A stretch of 64,000 nt of DNA from Sorghum bicolor (taxonomy: Eukaryota; Streptophyta; Magnoliopsida; Poales; Poaceae), in the NCBI RefSeq assembly GCF_000003195.3, contig NC_012871.2, positions 50,816,183-50,880,182 on the forward strand, given 5' to 3'. Below the pieces are notes generated by a model. It did not search any database, had not been told where the DNA came from, and saw only the letters and a program-made list of their open reading frames with translations. The position numbers and the translations under genes are program-made. Shown here piece after piece: positions 59,839 through 64,000 of this stretch (within the stretch, counting starts at the first letter, position 1; each line of letters opens with the position of its first letter).

Positions 59839-62800
59839 ATGGCCGTCGGGTTCGTCGTCCCTGAGGTCAAATCTCCACCCCGTCTTCTGTATTTTTCTTC
59901 ATATCCCTGTTCACTCGCAATTCATTTTACTGAACATCTTCCTTTTCTTTCCTCTTTGTATTTCTTTTTACGCCCAAAATCACTAGGAATTGTCCAACAA
60001 AATTGTCATCCCCACCGATCAGCCACACCTTCAATGCCTCGGCCCTCTAGGAGACCCAGATCCAACTGACCTTATCAACGCAGAAACCAACAGGATCCCC
60101 TTCAGAGCCGAAAATTTTTCCTTAGATCTGTGGAAGGACACCTTCCGCTCTTGGCCCAGCCCAACTGTAGGGTGGAAAGACTGGTTCTTGAGGGTCAGCA
60201 ACTCTAATGAAGTTCAGTGGGGTGAAAGGAATCTAGCCCAATGCATTAGATTGTCCATTGCCGATATGCATAGGAACGAGTCATTGCTGATAGCTGCATC
60301 CTACTTTTGGTCAGACACCCTCAATGCTTTTGCCTTTGGCCACGGCCCTGCTTCTCCTACTCTTGCCGATGTAGCCATGCTTACTGGTCTAGATATATCT
60401 TCTGCCGATAGCACCCACTTTTTTGATACTGCCCCTAGTGCCAAAGTGGAGACTCGCGCTATCGGCGGTTGGTCGGGGTACATTCAGAAGTACCGTGGGA
60501 AAGGATCTGTCACCATAAAGGAACAAACCACCTTTCTGAACATGTGGCTGGACAAGTTTGTATTCTGTGGTCGATCGGCAGGACCGACTTCTGTCTACCT
60601 ATCGGCAGCAGAAAGACTGGCTAACGGTGGCCGATTCCCTCTCGGCCGATACCTGCTTGGCGCTGCTTACCACCTTCTCCATCAAGTAGCCCAGAAACTT
60701 CTGCTCGGCCAATCCATTGGCAACTTGGGAGGCCCCTGGTGGTTTGTCAACATGTGGCTCAATCTGCATCTGCACAAGCGTCTCAACTTCAACCTGTTCA
60801 CACAGCGTTTCCCAAGAGATATAGCTGAAAACCATGTATTGGGTGAAGAGGAATCGGCAACACGCGCCCCCTTGAACTTTGGCGAAGCTGTCATAGTTCT
60901 GCCTGGTTCAAGGGGTAATCCAGATCAGATCGGCCGATTCTTCCAGACTCTGTATGAGGGTTTGACTAGAGACGAACGACCATGGTTGGCTTATGATGAC
61001 CCAGATAGCATGCTCCCTCTGACCTTCAATCCATTTGATGAAGCTTTCGACAGGGACAATGAGGTGATGATGGCAATTGTGACTCCCAGAATCATTCCAG
61101 TGAATTTCTTTGGTAGCACAAAAACCTCCCCTCAAACTTACGAATTTTACAATCCATCGGCATTAGCTCGCCAATTAGCTTTCGGCCAGTTGCCGATTGC
61201 ACTTCCTTATGCCGATGTGATAAAACCCAGAGAAACTATCAACAACCTTCTTGAGTGGACTCGAGCAGCCCAACTACCACCAAACGCCGATATAGATGTA
61301 GATCTGCCAGAATGGGTTCCGGCTGCTTTTATCACTCAGGCATACAAGTTATGGTGGGAAGAATGGAAAGAGCATCTATTCTGCAGATCGGCGCTTTCAT
61401 ACCGCGGCATGATTGACTCCGAATACGAAGTTCCCGATGACACTGTAAGTAACTCAAACCAATGTTTCATTTTCTCAATATTACCTCCATCGGCAGCTTA
61501 CCCTTGTATTCCTTTTGCAGGTTGACAATATTCCTCCATTGGTTAGCAGGAGTGGCAGGCCGATCGACTTGTTTCCATCAGGCCCGATTTCCTCAATCGG
61601 CCACAATGCTCCCACTCTAGCTTCCATCGTGCATCGGGGTGTACGCCTCAGGAAAGTCACCACCAGAAGAACCCAGACATCACCAACGGTTGCTGCTCCC
61701 ACTCTTGCGCGGGCTTTCAAGGCAATTTGTCAAATCTTTTCCTTTATGCTGACTATCTTTATATCGGCTATATTTATGCTTATAAACTCTTGTTCATTAT
61801 TGCAGCAAACCGGCGCATCGGCGAAAGCCAGGTGTGAGAGTACCGATGCCCCCCAGTCTAGCCAACCCAAGAGAAAGGGCACCACGGGTGCTAAGACTGG
61901 AACAAAGCGCCAGAAGGTAGCAACTCCCCCTCCTCCTCCGGTATCTCCAATTCCGGTGGAGTCTTCTCCTTCTTCTCCAGAAGCCCAGCCACAGCAAGCA
62001 CCATCTCCCCCACCTATGCAGGAAGCACCACAGATAGAAGAACCCCAACAGGAAGGATCTCAAACAGAAGATACATCAGCTGACACGGGTGAACAAACAA
62101 CTGGCCCGGTGGGTCCAGTTATACCATCGGCAGTTCTCCCGATTCAGACAACCGTTGTCCCTCCTCCAGGTAACATACTTTAACAATATCGCTACCGATG
62201 AACTTATTCTTATTTAGTCTCATAACTCCTTTTGTCTTCTTTCAGTTGATATCGTTCCATCGGCAATCTCAGCCAATCAACCTGTAGCTCCATCGGCATC
62301 TTTGGCCGATCAGCCTGCAGCTCCGTCAGCACTTCTCAGTCAAAGACAAGAGATCGCCTTGAAGCAAGTAAGTCACCGTTTACCATTAGCACTACTTGCC
62401 GATTCTCTGAGTATGAGCTAATTTTGCTTCCCCTCCCAGGAACAAGATTCTCCCGATAGCCTGTTCTCCTTCGCCATCGATCTCTCTGAAGAAGAAGGTG
62501 AAGAAGCAAGCTCTTCTCAGACGGTCGGCATCACATCGGCAGAGGTCAGGGTCAGGCTGGAAGAATTGTCAGCTCTCCTTCACCAGGACACAGCGCAATT
62601 GGTTGATGATTCCGACCCTACCAAGACCCTGTTCAGAACTCTCAGAGGCCAAATCCCAGCCGATGTTGAAGAAATCCTGTTCCAAGCCGCTCATCTGGAG
62701 AGTCGCCAGCTGCAGTACCAAAGAGCTTCTCGGCGGCTTGCCGATAGAGCCGCTCAGACTCAACTCTCCGATGAAATGAGGAAAGAGAAGCTTTTGACCG

Positions 62801-63135
62801 ATGAGAAGCACAAGAACATCGGTATCCTGAGATCTTCTGGAGACGCGCTGAAGCAGAAGATATCCGATCTATCGGCAAGAAAAGAATCCCTGTTGGCGGA
62901 GCTCAAGGAAGTAGAGAACGCTCTGTCCCAAGCCCAACAGGAAGAGAGCCAATTGCCAGAGACCATCAGGCTTCTTGAGCACGAGCGAAATGCTCATGGT
63001 CGCAAGGCACTTCACCTGAAGAAGAAGCTGAAGCCGATAGAAGGTTCTGCCGATGATGACATCAAGGAGATAGAAGCAGCCAACCAAATTCGGCTACGCG
63101 CTATATCGGCAATCCAGACGCTGCTTAACACATAG
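59839..63135 (+). CDS. Antisense accessory gene of F2: plant mobile domain plus coiled coil, intact frame
   Basis: Exons inferred from GT/AG borders are 59839-59865 (MAVGFVVPE), 59987-61444, 61521-62169, 62246-62367 and 62440-63135. All phases join without a stop, giving about 983 codons. An optional intron 61722-61805 has a GC donor and is 84 bp, thus frame-neutral. Exon 2 is a plant mobile domain like PF10536 (FRAENFSLDLWKDTFRSWP, LTGLDISSADSTHFF, WWFVNMWLNLHLH). The middle is Pro/Gln-rich with basic PKRKG. The last exon is coiled coil (LREERs-type heptads, LSARKESLLAELKEVENAL). PMD proteins of host genes act in silencing pathways; the role here is unknown. Confidence 0.8.
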
Positions 63136-63288
63136 AGTTTCCATCGGCATTGTATCTGCGCTTTCCTGCTTCCTCAGCTTTTAGTCTAGCCGATAGGATT
63201 GTTATCGGCACCTAAACTTTTGAAACATCAAGTCTTGTCCCCAAGCATTTGGATCCAGCCGATAGGAGTGTTATCGGCACCTAAACTT
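63136..63288. other. Gap between convergent accessory gene and pol of F2, with two hairpins
   Basis: It contains two copies of a 21 bp inverted repeat with arms GCCGATA and TATCGGC, at 63189-63209 and 63258-63278. Each is followed by ACCTAAACTT. They may mark 3' ends of the convergent transcripts. Confidence 0.7.
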
Positions 63289-64000
63289 CTATGCATCGAC
63301 CCATATACTGGGGTAGTACTTCTTTAAATATTTGCCGTTTAATGCTCTGGGAAATTCAACTCCTTCGAGGGTTTCTAGAATGTAGGCATTACCAGGAGCC
63401 GATCGACTTATCCGATAAGGACCCTCCCAATTAGGAGACCACTTTCCAAACTTCGAACTTTTGGTCCCAATTGGTAAAATTAATTTCCATACCAAATCCC
63501 CATCGGCAAACTCTTTAGCCTTCACTTTCTTATCATACCATCTAGCAACTCTCTTCTTATTTTCTTCTATACTCATTAAAGCTTTTAACCGATGCCCTGC
63601 TAGATCATCCAATTCATCGGTCATCAAAGTGGCATAATCGTCGGAAGTTAATTGATCTTGAAAAGATAATCGCCTAGATCCAGCCTTAATTTCCCAAGGC
63701 AACACTGCATCATGTCCATACACCAATTGATAGGGTGATACCTTGGTCGATCCATGACAAGCCATCCGATGAGACCACAATGCTTCATTTAATAATGTAT
63801 GCCACCGCCTAGGATTTTCTTCAATCTTTCGTTTAATAAGCTTGATAATTCCTTTGTTAGACGCTTCGGCCTGCCCATTGGCTTGAGCATAATAAGGAGA
63901 AGAATTCAACACTTTAATTCCCATACCGATTGCGAATTCATCGAACTCCCCCGATGTGAACATGGTGCCCTGATCGGTAGTAATCGTTTGGGGAATCCCA
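63289..64000 (-). CDS. Integrase end of the F2 polyprotein (partial, continues past the window)
   Basis: The minus-strand frame is open from the window edge to TAG/TGA-type end at 63289. It includes the second catalytic aspartate (TITTDQGT, about 63970-63990) and the catalytic glutamate in ANGQAEASNKGI. The C-terminal domain has the WYDKKVKAKEFADGDLVWKL and WSPNWEGPYRI phrases and a short end KYLKKYYPSIWVDA. Integrase inserts the element DNA into the genome. No stop is seen in the visible 220 codons, so this copy may be more intact than F. Confidence 0.88.
   Translation of the reverse strand, partial: GIPQTITTDQGTMFTSGEFDEFAIGMGIKVLNSSPYYAQANGQAEASNKGIIKLIKRKIEENPRRWHTLLNEALWSHRMACHGSTKVSPYQLVYGHDAVLPWEIKAGSRRLSFQDQLTSDDYATLMTDELDDLAGHRLKALMSIEENKKRVARWYDKKVKAKEFADGDLVWKLILPIGTKSSKFGKWSPNWEGPYRISRSAPGNAYILETLEGVEFPRALNGKYLKKYYPSIWVDA

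Larger units (their letters stand above)
25668..64000 (+). mobile_element. Element C: Athila-like gag-protease LTR retrotransposon, host of D, E, F and F2 (continues past the window)
   Basis: The 5' LTR starts TGTTGGTACCCCTTATC at 25668 and the 3' LTR starts with the same bases at 41202. Its own sequence comprises 25668-26024, 26549-27280, 35436-42182 and 54246-54752. The rest is nested insertions. The interior (35955-41201) has a PBS, a gag-protease frame with eight TAG codons, a separate ORF and a PPT, but no RT or integrase. The left TSD candidate is atggg (25663-25667). The right end is beyond the window because F splits the 3' LTR. Confidence 0.85.
54753..64000 (+). mobile_element. Element F: Tat-like retrotransposon, plus orientation, interrupted by F2
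   Basis: It starts TGTTGACACCATTTTTGG at 54753 in the 3' LTR of C. The left duplication candidate is ctaag (54748-54752), since C's other LTR reads on as CTAAGTATCATT. Visible parts are the 5' LTR, PBS and gag up to 58542, where F2 inserts. The rest of F must follow F2 beyond the window. Bases from 58543 belong to F2. Confidence 0.85.
58543..64000 (-). mobile_element. Element F2: Tat-like retrotransposon of the F family, minus orientation, nested in F (continues past the window)
   Basis: The 3' LTR is 58543-59198 with its purine tract to the right. A plus-strand accessory gene (59839-63135) and the end of integrase on the minus strand (63289-64000) follow. The left duplication candidate is cgccg (58538-58542); its partner is outside. 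The order (3' LTR, antisense gene, integrase) mirrors element E. Confidence 0.88.

Overview
The window looks like a heterochromatic, probably pericentromeric, block of a grass genome (Poaceae, possibly panicoid). This is inferred from the transposon families: plant CACTA proteins, Tat- and Athila-lineage Ty3/gypsy elements, a Cassandra LTR carrying 5S rRNA sequence, and plant mobile domain proteins. I see no host gene that I can defend. Nearly every base belongs to a transposable element, mostly nested inside one another.

Layout. (1) 1-1421 is the edge of a minus-strand LTR. (2) 1422 to about 10740 is a degraded plus-strand CACTA transposon (TNP2 remnants, Transposase_24-type protein, Ulp1-like protease remnants), split by a small Athila-like LTR element G (1644-4126, target duplication catgt). 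(3) 10741-12664 is a poorly classified strip with a copia-like LTR tail and MITE-like ends. (4) From 12665 to beyond the window lies a minus-oriented Tat-lineage element A; only its 3' LTR and its antisense accessory gene are visible. Into A went element B (17142-25440, minus, Athila-like, gag plus two tandem protease domains, target duplication gtctc) and element C (25668 to beyond the window, plus, Athila-like gag-protease plus a separate small ORF). C's 5' LTR holds a foldback made of Cassandra LTR sequence (26025-26548) and element D (27281-35435, plus, duplication gttgc). C's 3' LTR holds element E (42183-54245, minus, a nearly complete Tat element, duplication gtggc) and element F (from 54753, plus). 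F's gag is interrupted by F2 (from 58543, minus), a second copy of its own family that runs off the right edge.

How the parts work together. E is the only element with a full set of domains (gag, protease, RT, two RNase H regions, integrase); three in-frame TAG codons interrupt it. B, C and D have no reverse transcriptase or integrase and would need help from another element. The Tat elements A, E and F2 each carry, antisense to gag-pol, a gene-like unit with its own TATA box and introns. A and E encode a PF04195-type protein; F2 encodes a plant-mobile-domain plus coiled-coil protein with a completely open frame.

The most notable signals are: a roughly 20-fold excess of GCCGAT/ATCGGC throughout the F/F2 family; premature stops that are overwhelmingly TAG in place of CAG; an intact ORF of unknown family in the gag position of the young element D; an accessory ORF with its own promoter in C; a 5S-bearing Cassandra foldback; paired GC palindromes at a fixed place in four LTR families; and PBS-like echoes inside LTR ends. 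Domain calls rest on motif recognition by eye, and counts were made by hand.
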